In this document: positions 36,223-44,489 of the stretch, one piece after another | Layout of the letters: the number at the start of each line of letters is the position of its first letter | How positions within the stretch are numbered: position 1 is the stretch's first letter | Assembly (NCBI RefSeq): GCF_033547155.1 | Contig: NZ_CP137892.1 | Location: 3,968,001 to 4,032,000, forward strand | DNA length: 64,000 nucleotides | Direction: 5' to 3' | Source of the DNA: Pseudomonas benzenivorans | GTDB lineage: Bacteria; Pseudomonadota; Gammaproteobacteria; Pseudomonadales; Pseudomonadaceae | Translations under genes and position numbers: made by a program | The notes under the pieces: model-generated | Database searches by the model: none | Seen by the model: the letters and a program-made list of their open reading frames with translations, nothing else | What the model was told of the DNA's origin: nothing

Positions 36223-37716
36223 TCAGCCGCGCAGCTGGACCCAGGTGGTTTTCAGGTGGCTGTACTTGTCGAAGGCCTGCAGCGACAGGTCGCGGCCGAA
36301 GCCGGACTGCTTGCAGCCGCCGAACGGCACGCAGACGTCGAGGGCGTCCACCGTGTTCACCGACACGGTGCCGACCCGCAGGCGCCGGGCCACGCGGTGG
36401 GCGCGGTTGAGGTCATCCGTCCACAGCGAGGCGGCCAGGCCGTAGACGCAGTCGTTGGCCAGGCGCACGGCCTCCTCCTCGCTGTCGAAGGCGCTGACCG
36501 CCAGCACCGGGCCGAACACCTCCTCGCGGGCGAGCTGCATGTCCGCGCGCACGCCGGTGAAGAGGGTCGGCTGGATGAAGTTGTCCGAGCCGCCCACGCT
36601 CAGGCGCTGGCCGCCGCAGGCCAGGCGCGCGCCCTCTCCCTGGGCGCGGTCGATGGCGGCCATGATCCGTTCGCTCTGCCGCGCCTCGACGATGGCGCCC
36701 ATGCGGCTGGCCGGGTCCAGTGGGTCTCCCGGCTGCCAGTCGCGGGCCTTGGCCAGCAGGCGCTCGACGAACGCGTCGTGGATCGAGCGCTCGACCAGCA
36801 GCCGCGAGTTGGCCGAGCAGACCTCGCCTTGGTTGAAGAAGATGGCGAAGGCGGCCTTCTCCGCCGCCAGGTCCAGGTCCTGGCAGTCGGCGAACACCAG
36901 GTTGGGGCTCTTGCCGCCGCACTCCAGCCACACCTGCTTCAAGTTTGATTGAGCGGCATAGGCCATAAAGTACTTGCCCACCTCGGTGGAACCGGTGAAG
37001 GCCAGGCAGTCGACGTCCATGTGCAGGCCCAGGGCCTTGCCGGCAGTCTCGCCCAGGCCCGGCACCACGTTCAGCACGCCTTCCGGCAGCCCGGCCTCCA
37101 GGGCCAGCTGGCCCAGGCGCAGGGCGGAGAACGGCGACTGCTCGGCCGGCTTGAGCACCACGCTGTTGCCCGCCGCCAGGGCCGGCGCCAGCTTCCAGGC
37201 GGCCAGGTCCAGGGGGAAGTTCCAGGGCACCACCGCGCCGATCACCCCCAGGGGCTCGCGGCGGATGGTCGCCAGGGCGCTGTCGGCGGTGGGCGCCACC
37301 TGGTCGTAAAGCTTGTCCAGGCTCTCGGCGTACCAGGCGAACACCTGGGCCGCGCCGGGCACGTCGAGGTCGTAGGCGTCGCGCACCGGCTTGCCCATAT
37401 TCAGCGAGTCGAGCAGGGCCAGCTCCTCGCGGTGGGCCAGGATCAGTTCGGCCAGGCGCAGCAGCACCGCCTTGCGCTCGCGCGGCGCCATGCGCGGCCA
37501 GGGGCCCTGCTCGAAGGCGCGGCGGGCGCTGCGCACCGCGGCGTCGATTTCGAGCCCGCCACAGGCGGCCACCTCGGCCAGGCGCCGGTTGGTGGCCGGA
37601 TCGATCGCGGCGAAGGTGACGCCGGAGGCCGCCGGGCGCAGCTGGCCGTCGATCAGTGCCTGGGTGATAAAGCCTTGTTGGGCAGCCCGCTGCTGCCAGT
37701 CGCTCAGTTGCAACAT
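36223..37716 (-). CDS. Aldehyde dehydrogenase (PuuC/KauB-like, aminoaldehyde)
   Basis: A 497-residue NAD(P)-dependent dehydrogenase. It shows VVPWNFPLDLAAWKLAPALAAGN, the cofactor Gly motif FTGSTEVGKYF, the catalytic Glu in LECGGKSPN and the catalytic Cys in FNQGEVCSANSR. The C-terminal FGGCKQSGFGRDLSLQAFDKYSHLKTTW is typical of the 4-aminobutyraldehyde / gamma-glutamyl-aminobutyraldehyde group. The ATG at 37716 is chosen because upstream in-frame sequence is low-complexity and overlaps the promoter. It is the first gene of the polyamine operon and divergent from a LysR gene with a 198-bp AT-rich gap. Confidence 0.94.
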   Translation of the reverse strand: MLQLSDWQQRAAQQGFITQALIDGQLRPAASGVTFAAIDPATNRRLAEVAACGGLEIDAAVRSARRAFEQGPWPRMAPRERKAVLLRLAELILAHREELALLDSLNMGKPVRDAYDLDVPGAAQVFAWYAESLDKLYDQVAPTADSALATIRREPLGVIGAVVPWNFPLDLAAWKLAPALAAGNSVVLKPAEQSPFSALRLGQLALEAGLPEGVLNVVPGLGETAGKALGLHMDVDCLAFTGSTEVGKYFMAYAAQSNLKQVWLECGGKSPNLVFADCQDLDLAAEKAAFAIFFNQGEVCSANSRLLVERSIHDAFVERLLAKARDWQPGDPLDPASRMGAIVEARQSERIMAAIDRAQGEGARLACGGQRLSVGGSDNFIQPTLFTGVRADMQLAREEVFGPVLAVSAFDSEEEAVRLANDCVYGLAASLWTDDLNRAHRVARRLRVGTVSVNTVDALDVCVPFGGCKQSGFGRDLSLQAFDKYSHLKTTWVQLRG

Positions 37717-37914
37717 CGTTCCTCGTCCCGACCGACGCGGCGGTCTCAGTGGTGGTCGAGGTCGATGGTGGCCCAGCATCGGGTTCAGGAAAATTAGTAA
37801 ATATATGCTCGCAGGCCATGAAAAAACTGGGCAGCCCCACAGCCGGCCTGGGGTATGTTGGGGCCTCGGACTCCATGACAAGACGGCTTTGCAGAGCCGC
37901 GACCAGAGGTAGCC

Positions 37915-38835
37915 ATGGCGACCTATACCCTGCGCCAGCTCAAGTATTTCGTGACCACGGTGGAGTGCGGCAGCGTGGCCGAGGCCTCGCGCAAGCTGTA
38001 CATCGCCCAGCCGTCGATCTCCACGGCGATCAAGGGCCTGGAGGAAAGCTTCGGCGTGCAGCTGTTTATCCGCCACCACGCTCAAGGGGTGTCGCTAACC
38101 CCCGGCGGCGCACGCTTCTACCGCAAGGCCCAGGAGCTGCTGCGCATGGCCCACGAGTTCGAGCAGAACGCCCTGGCCGACAACGACGTGGTGGCCGGGC
38201 AGATCGACATCGGCTGCTTCGAGACCGTCGCCCCGCTCTACCTGCCGCGGCTGATCGCCGGCTTCAACGCCCTGTATCCCGGGGTGGAGATCCGCCTGCG
38301 CGACGGCGAGCAGCAGGAACTGGTGCAGGGCCTGACCGCCGGGCGCTTCGACCTGGCGATCCTCTACGCCCACGACCTCGACGGCACCATCGAGTGCGAG
38401 CCGCTGATGACGCCGGCCAAGCCCTATGCCCTGCTGCCCGAGGGCCACCGTTTCACCGGCCAGGCCCAGGTATCGCTGCGCGACCTGTGCCTGGAACCGA
38501 TGATCCTGCTCGACGTGCTGCCGAGCCGCACCTACTTCGTCAGCCTGTTCGAGGAGCTGGGCCTGACGCCGAACATCGTCTTCAGCTCGCCGTCCATCGA
38601 GATGGTGCGCGGCATGGTCGGCCAGGGTTTCGGCTTCTCCCTGCTGGTGACCCGCCCGCACTCGGAATGCACTTACGACGGCAAGAAGGTGGTGGCGGTG
38701 GAAGTCGCCGAAGAGGTCACCGGCTCCGGCCTGGTGGCCGCCTGGCTCAAGCGCGCCCAGCTGACCAAGCCGGCGCAGCTGTTCGTCGAGTTCTGCAAGG
38801 AGCAGCTGGCACCGGCAGGCGCGGGCGGGGCATAG
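37915..38835 (+). CDS. LysR-type regulator of the polyamine operon
   Basis: A 306-residue LysR protein with HTH LRQLKYFVTTVECGSVAEASRKLYIAQPSISTAIKGLE and an effector domain (IDIGCFETVAPLYLPRLIAGF; MVRGMVGQGFGFSLLV). It is divergent from the aldehyde dehydrogenase, the classic arrangement for controlling that operon. Its last ~47 codons reappear, mutated, 2.5 kb downstream (41162-41301). The final residues are Ala/Gly-rich (APAGAGGA). Confidence 0.94.
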   Translation: MATYTLRQLKYFVTTVECGSVAEASRKLYIAQPSISTAIKGLEESFGVQLFIRHHAQGVSLTPGGARFYRKAQELLRMAHEFEQNALADNDVVAGQIDIGCFETVAPLYLPRLIAGFNALYPGVEIRLRDGEQQELVQGLTAGRFDLAILYAHDLDGTIECEPLMTPAKPYALLPEGHRFTGQAQVSLRDLCLEPMILLDVLPSRTYFVSLFEELGLTPNIVFSSPSIEMVRGMVGQGFGFSLLVTRPHSECTYDGKKVVAVEVAEEVTGSGLVAAWLKRAQLTKPAQLFVEFCKEQLAPAGAGGA

Positions 38836-39065
38836 GCGCTGGGGTCAGGCCGCTCCGCTTTCGCCATCGCGCCCGTACAAAGCCGTTCCGCCCGAGCGGG
38901 CTGCCCTCGGCGACTGGCGGAAATGCCCCCAAAGCTGCCGGTGTCAGGATAGTTGTCGCCTGGTCGGATTCATCACTGGGCCGGATCGAGGCCAATGGCT
39001 GTTACCCAGGCGTTGACGATTCGAGCGTATTGCCGAGTGGCTCCACGCCCCCTTGCGCCCCCCGC

Positions 39066-39995
39066 TCACAAGGCATTCATTTCAGCAATATCACGCACCA
39101 CCTGATCTGCAGAGCGGTCGAACATCGCCTGCTCCTGCGCATCCAGAGGCAACTCGATCACCCGCGCCACCCCCTCCTCTGCCAGCACACAGGGGACACC
39201 CATGGCAATGCCTGTTCGCCCGTACTCGCCCTCGAGAATCGCGACCGCCGGCAGAATGCGGTTTCGCCCATTGGCGATAGCATCCACCATCTGCGCGATG
39301 GCCACGCCCGGCGCATCGCAGGCGCTCCCCAGCTTCTTCAAACCCAGAATCTCGCCGCCACCCTGGCGGGTGCGCTGCACAATTTGCTCTATCTGCTGAC
39401 TGGACAGGAAGTGCGACAGCGGCACCGAACCGACCGTGCAGTAGCGCATCAGCGGCACCATGCTATCGCCATGCCCGCCCAGCACCAGCGCCGTGATATC
39501 CCGAGCCGAAAACCCCGTCGCCTCGGCAATAAAAGTCTTCATGCGCGCTGTATCCAGCACCCCCGCCTGCCCGAACACCTTGTCGCGTCCCAGCCCGCTG
39601 AGAGACCACGCCCGATAGGTCAGCACGTCGACCGGGTTCGACACCACCAGCACCGTCGCCGCCGGAGCATGCCGCTTAATATTCAGCACGATGCCATCGA
39701 GAATTGGCAGATTGGTGCTCAATACATCCTGGCGCGACTGACCGGGCTTGCGCGGCACACCCGCCGTGATCACCACCAGGTCGGAATCTTTCAGCAATTC
39801 GGCATTGGCCCCACCGTACACCCGGGTATCAGAGCCTGACTCAACTGCCGCCTGCCAGACGTCCAGCGCCTTGCCCTGGGCCAACTCACCCTGCACATCG
39901 ATCAACGTCAACTCACGGCAGAACTCTTCCCGGGCGATGATCTGAGCCGCCGCCTCACCCACCATGCCGGCACCCACAATCGATAGCTTGTTCAT
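39066..39995 (-). CDS. mdh: Malate dehydrogenase, LDH-like type
   Basis: A 309-residue NAD-dependent enzyme for malate/oxaloacetate. It has the Rossmann motif VGAGMVGEAAAQII, the loop arginine in GVPRKPGQSRQD (substrate Arg), NPVDVLTYRAW, GVLDTARMKTFIAE (Asp-Arg) and the catalytic His in GGHGDSMVPL. The Arg in the VPRKPG loop favours malate over lactate. The ATG at 39995 follows GGGAGGT. Base composition is lower in GC than the flanking genes. It is isolated and is followed by mobile-element debris upstream. Confidence 0.93.
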   Translation of the reverse strand: MNKLSIVGAGMVGEAAAQIIAREEFCRELTLIDVQGELAQGKALDVWQAAVESGSDTRVYGGANAELLKDSDLVVITAGVPRKPGQSRQDVLSTNLPILDGIVLNIKRHAPAATVLVVSNPVDVLTYRAWSLSGLGRDKVFGQAGVLDTARMKTFIAEATGFSARDITALVLGGHGDSMVPLMRYCTVGSVPLSHFLSSQQIEQIVQRTRQGGGEILGLKKLGSACDAPGVAIAQMVDAIANGRNRILPAVAILEGEYGRTGIAMGVPCVLAEEGVARVIELPLDAQEQAMFDRSADQVVRDIAEMNAL

Positions 39996-40320
39996 TAGCA
40001 CCTCCCGCGGGCACGCCACCAGCACCGCGACAACCTATAAAGAGAAGTATTACCCGCTAAAGCAAAAAGGCCACCCGAAGGTGACCTGTAGTTATTCTCA
40101 GCCTGTGCCTGAGCGACGTCGTTCGACTCCCGATGCCTTTGATGCTGGCGGTTTCTGTCTTCGCCCGCTGTTCATTTTCGTCTTCGTTCAGGACGGCGGC
40201 CAGGGCTTCGATAGCCTCCGCGAGGCCTTGGACCATGCTCTTCTTCGGGCCCGGGCCGTGTAAAAACCTTGGCATCGACCTTGCTGTGATTTGATGGATT
40301 CGAGATCCGCGGGGGCGCCC

Positions 40321-40499
40321 ATGAAGCGCTCTATCCAGGAAGAGCGCCGCGGCCAAGGCGCGCTGCTTCCCGAGAGCCAGGATGACTCGTGGCGGACACC
40401 AACCCGGTGCCTGTGGTCGATGTCTTCGTCGACGAACTCGACCTTGGCCGGCCGGGCTCCGACGGTGTCGTCCCAGGCGAAACCGGCAGGCCGGCCTAG
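40321..40499 (+). pseudogene. IS1182-family transposase N-terminal relic, frameshifted
   Basis: The frame begins MKRSIQEERRGQGALLPESQDD, close to the start of IS1182-type transposases as I remember them (MKRFI...LLPE.LDDYV). A one-base loss then shifts the frame; in the next frame VADTNPVPVVDVFVDELDL and GVVPGETGRPA continue the same family sequence to a stop at 40497. Everything downstream of the first ~60 codons is gone. The remainder of 39996-40320 shows no gene. Confidence 0.75.
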
Positions 40500-40538
40500 C
40501 TGTTGAGGGCTATCAAGGACTCAAGCCCGATAGCGACA

Positions 40539-40576
40539 GGGGGCAGACCGCCCTCTCCTGAGTCGGGTCTGCCCCC
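40539..40576. repeat. 11-bp inverted repeat
   Basis: GGGGGCAGACC and GGTCTGCCCCC flank a 16-base loop, directly after the transposase relic and ten bases past the end of the hypothetical gene on the other strand. The repeat is perfect but lacks a T-run; it may be an element end or a mRNA 3' hairpin. Confidence 0.7.
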
Positions 40577-40586
40577 TTTCCCTGGT

Positions 40587-41084
40587 TTAAGCGCGGGCGC
40601 CTGGGGTGCCGCGCGCGTTCTTCTTCTGCAGGATCATCGACGCTTCGTTGTAGGCAGTCTGGAAGGCGTCGCCGCCTATCCATTCCACTGCCGTGTCTTC
40701 GTCTTCATCGTGGAAGATCCCCCGATAGGTGATCAGCAGGCCCATCATGAAGTCGATCGCCGCGTCCTCCTCCTCCTCGGCGACCACCAACTCCAGCACC
40801 GGGTATTGCAGGAACACCAGGCACATCGCCAGCAGGCTGATGCCCTCGCCGACTTTCATCGCCCGGAACAGGTCGTCGAAGTCCGCCGGGTCGAAACCGT
40901 TCTCTTCGATGTCTTGGAAGTCGAAGGTGCTCAGGTCGATTGCGACATCGTCGAACGGCTCGTCGATCAGCGGATTGGCCAGCAGCGGATGGATGACATT
41001 GGCCTTGGACTTGCCCGAACGGTTCTGCTTGGCCTTGGCTTTGGCCCGCTGGGCGCGTTTTCGCTGTTTATCTGGGGAGGCCAT
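40587..41084 (-). CDS. Conserved hypothetical protein
   Basis: A 165-residue soluble protein I cannot assign. The first 30 residues are strongly basic (KQRKRAQRAKAKAKQNRSGKS style), then an acidic, aspartate-rich stretch (DEPFDDVAIDLSTFDFQD), then helices with an EEEEDAA acidic patch. The basic N-terminus could bind nucleic acid or ribosomes. The ATG at 41084 has AAGGAA about ten bases upstream; an ATG at 41114 would add ten residues but lacks a ribosome site. It is flanked by mobile-DNA relics on both sides. Confidence 0.65.
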   Translation of the reverse strand: MASPDKQRKRAQRAKAKAKQNRSGKSKANVIHPLLANPLIDEPFDDVAIDLSTFDFQDIEENGFDPADFDDLFRAMKVGEGISLLAMCLVFLQYPVLELVVAEEEEDAAIDFMMGLLITYRGIFHDEDEDTAVEWIGGDAFQTAYNEASMILQKKNARGTPGARA

Positions 41085-41161
41085 GGCGGCGGGTTCCTTG
41101 TCCGGTGCGGCCATATGTAATGGCCCAGGATGATGGGATGGCCATTGTATCCAGGCTGCCT

Positions 41162-41301
41162 TGCTACGACGGCAAGAAAGTGATGGCGCTGACGATCGCC
41201 GACGAGGTCGCCGGCTCCGGCCTGGTGGCCCCCTGACTCAAGCGCGCCCAGCTGACCAAGCCGGCGCCGCTGTTCGTCGAGTTCTGCAAGACGCAACTGG
41301 G
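41162..41301 (+). pseudogene. Duplicated 3' end of a LysR gene
   Basis: In frame from 41162 it reads CYDGKKVMALTIADEVAG, SGLVAP, TGA stop at 41234, then LKRAQLTKPAPLFVEFCKTQL. This matches the last ~47 codons of the LysR gene at 37915-38835 nearly codon for codon (CTYDGKKV, SGLVAAWLKRAQLTKPAQLFVEFCKEQL). No other part of a LysR gene is nearby. Confidence 0.88.
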
Positions 41302-41355
41302 GCAGCAGCGCCGCCTGAGTCCGGTCGAAAGAAACACGGCCGGGGCGAGCGCTGC

Positions 41356-41985
41356 TCAGCCGGGGCGCGGCATCACCAGCAGGCGCAGCGCCAGGCCGCC
41401 GAGGACGCCCGCCAGCCCCCAGCGCTGCAGGCTCCGGGCCCGACGCCAACCGCCGAGGGCGCGACCGACGGTGCCGCCGAGCAGGCCCAGGCCCAGGTGA
41501 AAGAGCAGGGCCAGCAGCGTCAACAGACCGCCCAGCAACAGGAGTTGTGCGGCCAGCGCTGCGTTTGCCGGGACCACGAACTGCGGGAGGAACAGGATGA
41601 AGAACAGCAGCGCCTTGGGATTGAGCAGGCTGTTGAGCATGGCGCGCAGCATCACCGCCTGCAGAGGCACCCGGTCACCGGCCTGCCCTGCTCCCGCCCC
41701 CTCGCTACGCAGGGCCCGGTAGGCCATCCATAACAAGTAGGCGGCGCCGCAGTAGCGGATCAGGTCGAAGGATGGCGGCCAGGCCGCCACCATTCCGGTC
41801 ACGCCCGCGGCGGTGAGCAGCGTGAGGATCAGGTCGGCCAGGGCGATGCCCAACGCGGCCGCCACTCCGCCACGCCAGCCGTAGTGCAGGCCGTGGCTCA
41901 TGACGAACAACATGTTGGGCCCCGGCACCAGCAACAGCAGGGTCACCGCCCCAACGAACAGCCCCAGTGTGTGCGCTTCCGGCAT
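41356..41985 (-). CDS. LysE/RhtB-family amino-acid exporter
   Basis: A 209-residue inner-membrane protein with six predicted spans. The N-terminal signature LLLLVPGPNMLFVMSHGLHYG, followed by GGVAAALGIALADLILTLL, is diagnostic. The loop LLNPKALLFFILFLPQFV is the second family marker. Such proteins export homoserine, threonine, lysine or related compounds. The ATG at 41985 gives the usual start; the open frame above it is rejected. It stands alone between a LysR relic and an intergenic repeat. Confidence 0.93.
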   Translation of the reverse strand: MPEAHTLGLFVGAVTLLLLVPGPNMLFVMSHGLHYGWRGGVAAALGIALADLILTLLTAAGVTGMVAAWPPSFDLIRYCGAAYLLWMAYRALRSEGAGAGQAGDRVPLQAVMLRAMLNSLLNPKALLFFILFLPQFVVPANAALAAQLLLLGGLLTLLALLFHLGLGLLGGTVGRALGGWRRARSLQRWGLAGVLGGLALRLLVMPRPG

Positions 41986-42137
41986 CGTCCTGTGCTCCCG
42001 TCGCTCACCGCCAGCCACCGTGGCTGCGCGTCGAATTCGACACTAGCCAATCGAGCGGGTCTTGGGCCCGCTACAGCTGGGTTGTTTTACGTCGGCACAC
42101 TTTGCCGCCCGTACAAATCCCTCCTGGCCGAAACCGC

Positions 42138-42181
42138 TGGAAAACGCTTTGCGGTTTTCCACCCTACGCCTATTGGCGTAG
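42138..42181. repeat. Intergenic double hairpin of the GTAGGGTGGA type
   Basis: TGGAAAACGC-TTT-GCGGTTTTCCA is followed by CTACGCC-TATT-GGCGTAG. Read on the minus strand it contains GTAGGGTGGAAAACCGC, the same opening as the repeat upstream of bioB (63378 onward). It lies between the LysE exporter and the deacetylase gene. Confidence 0.75.
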
Positions 42182-42201
42182 CGCTATAGGGCGACCGTGG
42201 T

Positions 42202-43359
42202 TCAGCGCTGCAACCACTCGGCCAGCCGCACCAGCAGGGCGTCGCAGCCATCCAGCTGGGCCTGAGTGACGAACTCGTCCGCCTTGTGGCCCTGTTCCAT
42301 ACTGCCGGGGCCGCAGACCACGGTGGGAATGCCGGCCTCGGCGAACAGCCCGCCCTCGGTGCCGAAGGCCACGGTGCCGAAGTCGCGGCGGCCGCTGAGC
42401 AGCGCCAGCAGCTCGGCCGCCTCGCTGCGCGGGTCGGTGGCCAGGCCCGGGTAGGCGGACAGCGGCTGCAGGTCGATGGCGCTGGTCGCGCTGCGCGCAC
42501 GCATCTGCGGCAGCAGCTCGGTCTCGGCGTAGTCGCGTAGCGCGTCGGCGACCTGCTGCGGGTCGTCCGCCGGCAGGGCGCGCACCTCGAAGTCGAACTG
42601 GCAGTCGGCCGGCACTATGTTCAGCGCCCGGCCGCCCTGGATCAGCCCGGTCTGCACGGTCGAGAACGGCGGGTCGAAGCGCGCATCCTGACGCTCGGGG
42701 GCGGCCAGGCGCTGGCCGATCTCGCCCAGCTTGCCGATCAGCCGGGCGGCGTACTCGATGGCGTTGACCCCCAGGGGGGCGTAGGCCGAATGGCAGGCGG
42801 CGCCGCGCACCTGGCAGCGCATGGCCAGCTTGCCCTTGTGGCCGAGCACGGGGCGCAGCTCGGTGGGCTCGCCGATCAGGCACAACGCCGGCTTGTCCGG
42901 CCGCGCGGCCAGCGCCGCGACCAGGCTGCGCACGCCCAGGCAGCCGACCTCCTCGTCGTAGGAGATGGCGATATGCAGCGGCCGGCGCAATGGCCGGGCG
43001 AGAAAGCGCGGCAGGCTGGCCAGCACGCAGGCGATGAAGCCCTTCATGTCCGCCGTGCCGCGGCCGTACAGGCGGCCGGCGCGCTCGCTCAGGCGGAACG
43101 GCTTGACCGTCCAGGCCTGGCCGTCCACCGGCACCACGTCGCTGTGGCCGGACACCATGACCCCGCCCGGGCCGTCCGGGCCGAGGCGCGCATAGAGGTT
43201 GGCCTTGCTGCGCTCGACGTTGTAGTCCAGCTCGCAGGCCAGCCCCAGGCCCTCGAGGTAGGCGCGGATGAAGGCGATCAACGCCAGGTTGGAGTCGCGG
43301 CTGACCGTGGGGAAGGCCACCAGCTCGGCCAGCAGCTCGCGGCTGCTCAGCTCACTCAT
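42202..43359 (-). CDS. M20 peptidase, acetylornithine deacetylase (ArgE)-like
   Basis: A 385-residue Zn-dependent amidohydrolase. Zinc and catalytic motifs are SGHSDVVPVDGQ (His, Asp), YGRGTADMKG (bridging Asp), SYDEEVGCLG (general-base Glu-Glu) and the C-terminal CGPGSMEQGHKADEFV (His). The family cleaves N-acyl amino acids. Its place at the end of an operon with a monooxygenase, RidA and DUF1028 suggests it releases an amino acid from an N-acyl catabolic intermediate rather than serving arginine synthesis. It overlaps the DUF1028 gene by eight bases. Confidence 0.92.
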   Translation of the reverse strand: MSELSSRELLAELVAFPTVSRDSNLALIAFIRAYLEGLGLACELDYNVERSKANLYARLGPDGPGGVMVSGHSDVVPVDGQAWTVKPFRLSERAGRLYGRGTADMKGFIACVLASLPRFLARPLRRPLHIAISYDEEVGCLGVRSLVAALAARPDKPALCLIGEPTELRPVLGHKGKLAMRCQVRGAACHSAYAPLGVNAIEYAARLIGKLGEIGQRLAAPERQDARFDPPFSTVQTGLIQGGRALNIVPADCQFDFEVRALPADDPQQVADALRDYAETELLPQMRARSATSAIDLQPLSAYPGLATDPRSEAAELLALLSGRRDFGTVAFGTEGGLFAEAGIPTVVCGPGSMEQGHKADEFVTQAQLDGCDALLVRLAEWLQR

Positions 43360-44026
43360 CCCCGGGCACCCCGTAGCTCGGCGCGCGGGTCGGGTCCAGG
43401 GCGCGGGTCACGTAGTCGCGCATCTGCGGCCGGTAGGCGCGCCACAGGTGCTCCAGCTCGCCGATGGGGTCCTGCTCGGCCCAGTCCACCCGCAGGTCGA
43501 CCAGCGGCCAGGTCAGGTCGTCGACCACCTGCAGCGCCGCCGAGTGCACCGGGCCGGCCTCGCCGCCGGCGGCCATGGCCGCCTGCAGGGCGGCCAGCAG
43601 GCGCTCGGCCAGCGGCCCGGAGCCCTGTTCGAAGGCGTGCACCATGGCCTCGACCACCCCGCGCTCGGCCAGCAGGTTGCCGGCGGCCACGCACTGCTCG
43701 CCGGCCTGGGCGTTGTGCACGCCCAGGGCCTGGCTGCCGGTGAACAAGGCGCTGCGACCCTGGCTGTCGAGCAGCGCCACCTGGCGGTACTGGCTGTAGC
43801 CGTTGCGGGTCAGCGCCTGGTCCAGAGCCGTCGCCGGTTCCAGGCCGCTCTCCAGCGCATCGAGGATCTGCGGACCGAGGGCCGGCAGGGTGATGTTCTG
43901 GCTGGCCACCGCGCCGACCCCGGCGCGCAGCCATGGGCAGCGCGCCCCCACGGCGATGCTCGAGGAGCTGATGGCGATGCCCAGCTGGCCGGTCTCGGCG
44001 CAGCGGCCGACGATGGAGAAGGTCAT
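43352..44026 (-). CDS. DUF1028-family (Ntn-hydrolase-like) protein
   Basis: A 224-residue protein whose start TFSIVGRCAETGQLGIAISSSSIAVGARCPWLRAGVGAVASQ is the DUF1028 signature. The family has an Ntn-hydrolase-like alpha-beta fold, suggesting an amidase, and is often found beside RidA and M20 enzymes. It has no signal peptide. It starts ten bases after the RidA gene stop. Confidence 0.92.
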   Translation of the reverse strand: MTFSIVGRCAETGQLGIAISSSSIAVGARCPWLRAGVGAVASQNITLPALGPQILDALESGLEPATALDQALTRNGYSQYRQVALLDSQGRSALFTGSQALGVHNAQAGEQCVAAGNLLAERGVVEAMVHAFEQGSGPLAERLLAALQAAMAAGGEAGPVHSAALQVVDDLTWPLVDLRVDWAEQDPIGELEHLWRAYRPQMRDYVTRALDPTRAPSYGVPGDE

Positions 44027-44036
44027 GGCGCGCGCC

Positions 44037-44459
44037 TCACTGTTGCCAGTGGTCGGGAATGACGGCGATCACGTCGATCTCCATCAGCCACTGCGGCTGG
44101 CCCAGGGCGCTGACCACCAGGCCGGTGGAGATGGGGAACACGCCCTTGAGCCACTTGCCGACCTCCTGGTAGACCGGCTCGCGGTAGCGCGGGTCGATCA
44201 GGTAGGTGGTGGTCTTGACGATGTGCGACAGGTCGCTGCCGGCCTCCTCCAGCAGCTGCTTGACGTTCTTCATCGCCTGCTCGGCCTGGGCCCGGGCATC
44301 GCCGAGGCCGACCAGGCGCCCGTCGAAGTCGGTGCCCACCTGGCCGCGCACATAGACGGTGTTGCCGGCGCGCACCGCCTGGCACAGGTCGTTGTCCAGG
44401 CTCTGGTTGGGGTAGGTGTCTTGGGTGTTGAACATGCGGATGCGGGTATGGGTCGGCAT
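44037..44459 (-). CDS. RidA-family enamine/imine deaminase
   Basis: A 140-residue RidA/YjgF-like protein that hydrolyses reactive enamine or imine intermediates. It contains NTVYVRGQVGTDFDGRLVG and the key Arg in IDPRYREPVYQE, with the C-terminal EIDVIAV. Within a catabolic operon a RidA usually serves one specific imine from the upstream oxidase, here the flavin monooxygenase. It lies 30 bp after that gene. Confidence 0.92.
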   Translation of the reverse strand: MPTHTRIRMFNTQDTYPNQSLDNDLCQAVRAGNTVYVRGQVGTDFDGRLVGLGDARAQAEQAMKNVKQLLEEAGSDLSHIVKTTTYLIDPRYREPVYQEVGKWLKGVFPISTGLVVSALGQPQWLMEIDVIAVIPDHWQQ

Positions 44460-44489
44460 GGCGGTGCGTCCTTCAATCTGTGGGTGGAG

